Part shown: positions 63,593 to 64,000 of the stretch, piece after piece
How positions within the stretch are numbered: the first letter of the stretch is position 1
Layout of the letters: each line of letters begins with the position of its first letter
Assembly (NCBI RefSeq): GCF_030915385.1
Contig: NZ_CP133268.1
Span: 3,074,001 to 3,138,000 of the forward strand
Direction: 5' to 3'
Length of the DNA: 64,000 nucleotides
Source of the DNA: Neobacillus sp. PS3-12
GTDB taxonomy: Bacteria > Bacillota > Bacilli > Bacillales > Cytobacillaceae
The notes under the pieces: generated by a model
The model's input: the letters and a program-made list of their open reading frames with translations, nothing else
What the model was told of the DNA's origin: nothing
Database searches by the model: none
Translations under genes and position numbers: made by a program

Positions 63593-64000
63593 ATGGATTT
63601 AATTGAAAAAGCATTGCAGGTTGCAGCTATGGCTCATGATCATCAATACCGTAAAAAGACCAAGATTCCGTATATCACTCACCCAGTAGCGGTAGGGATG
63701 ATCTTAATGAAAGCAGGTTATGATGATGAACTTATTGCTGCTGGTATTTTACATGATACGGTTGAAGACACACCGCTTACCTTGAAAAATATAGAGGAAA
63801 CTTTTGGGCTAAAGATTGCCAGGATTGTTGAGGGATGTTCGGAACCTGATAAGACACTAGGTTGGGAAGACAGAAAAAAGCATACAATTGAGTATTTAAA
63901 GACAGCACCCCTTGAGATCCGCGTTGTTGTATGTGCTGATAAACTGCATAATATTCGATCGATCAGTGATGATTATGAACAAATGGGAGAAGATGTATGG
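63593..64000 (+). CDS. HD-domain (RelA/SpoT hydrolase-like) protein, partial at window end
   Basis: 136 codons to the window edge from ATG 63593 (GAAGGAGG upstream). It opens AAMAHDHQYRKKTKIPYITHPVAV and continues ILHDTVEDT and DKLHNIRSI, the metal-dependent HD phosphohydrolase fold of the RelA/SpoT/MESH1 type. Related proteins hydrolyse (p)ppGpp. The C-terminus, which would show whether a synthetase domain follows, is outside the window. Confidence 0.85.
   Translation, partial: MDLIEKALQVAAMAHDHQYRKKTKIPYITHPVAVGMILMKAGYDDELIAAGILHDTVEDTPLTLKNIEETFGLKIARIVEGCSEPDKTLGWEDRKKHTIEYLKTAPLEIRVVVCADKLHNIRSISDDYEQMGEDVW

Overview
The window is low-GC, Gram-positive, Bacillaceae-type DNA. Ribosome binding sites are strong AGGAGG types, TTG and GTG starts occur, terminators are U-run hairpins, and the gene set is typical of Bacillus relatives: a RocR/sigma-54 arginine catabolic cluster, nas-type nitrate assimilation, TnrA-like boxes, GapN and AzlCD. 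A Neobacillus-like host is a guess. I see no rRNA, tRNA, CRISPR array, phage or transposase.

Layout. 1-10.7 kb: a cell-envelope and persulfide block built around a HisKA/OmpR two-component system. It holds a DedA protein (cut by the window edge), two paralogous COG4705-type membrane proteins, a UgtP-type glycosyltransferase, an orphan 189-aa protein and a four-domain CoA-disulfide-reductase/rhodanese/TusA/DsrE fusion. A direct-repeat site (TTCTTAA at 11-bp spacing) recurs in front of most of these units, so the block looks like one autoregulated regulon. 10.9-13.4 kb: azlCD branched-chain amino-acid export with a divergent MocR regulator. 13.7-17.5 kb: a metal operon with two small HMA proteins, a P1B ATPase with an unusual CPG motif, an FNR-like regulator and a flavodoxin. 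A perfect FNR-type site lies in front of it. 17.7-27.4 kb: acetyltransferase, SDR, gapN, peptide transporter, HIT protein, fused serine dehydratase, amino-acid permease and an unknown gene behind a 15-bp perfect inverted repeat. 27.5-36.6 kb: rocR, rocA-rocD-rocG, an amidohydrolase and a second permease with its own RocR-type sites and sigma-54 promoter. 37-45 kb: NAD(P)HX repair enzyme, then an operon with the order of the linearmycin-type system (two permeases, ATPase, response regulator, kinase), then a MerR/TipAS regulator. 45-54 kb: EamA transporter, ammonium transporter with a coupled coiled-coil partner, M50 peptidase, PAP2 phosphatase, LysR regulator, acyl-CoA ligase, and two inverted copies of a GC-rich repeat. 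54-64 kb: AEC transporter, BioY, the nitrate/nitrite assimilation operon, an alpha/beta hydrolase and a partial HD-domain protein.

Six genes (histidine kinase, MocR regulator, rocG, one ABC permease, nitrate transporter, bioY) are each broken by one single-base indel next to a short homopolymer and are otherwise intact. Sequencing error is the likeliest cause. Two other genes (a GT2 glycosyltransferase and a GGDEF protein) are real short remnants.

The best candidates for undescribed biology are the two-component envelope/persulfide regulon, the FNR-controlled CPG-type metal pump with separate HMA proteins, and the small coiled-coil protein translationally coupled to the ammonium transporter.
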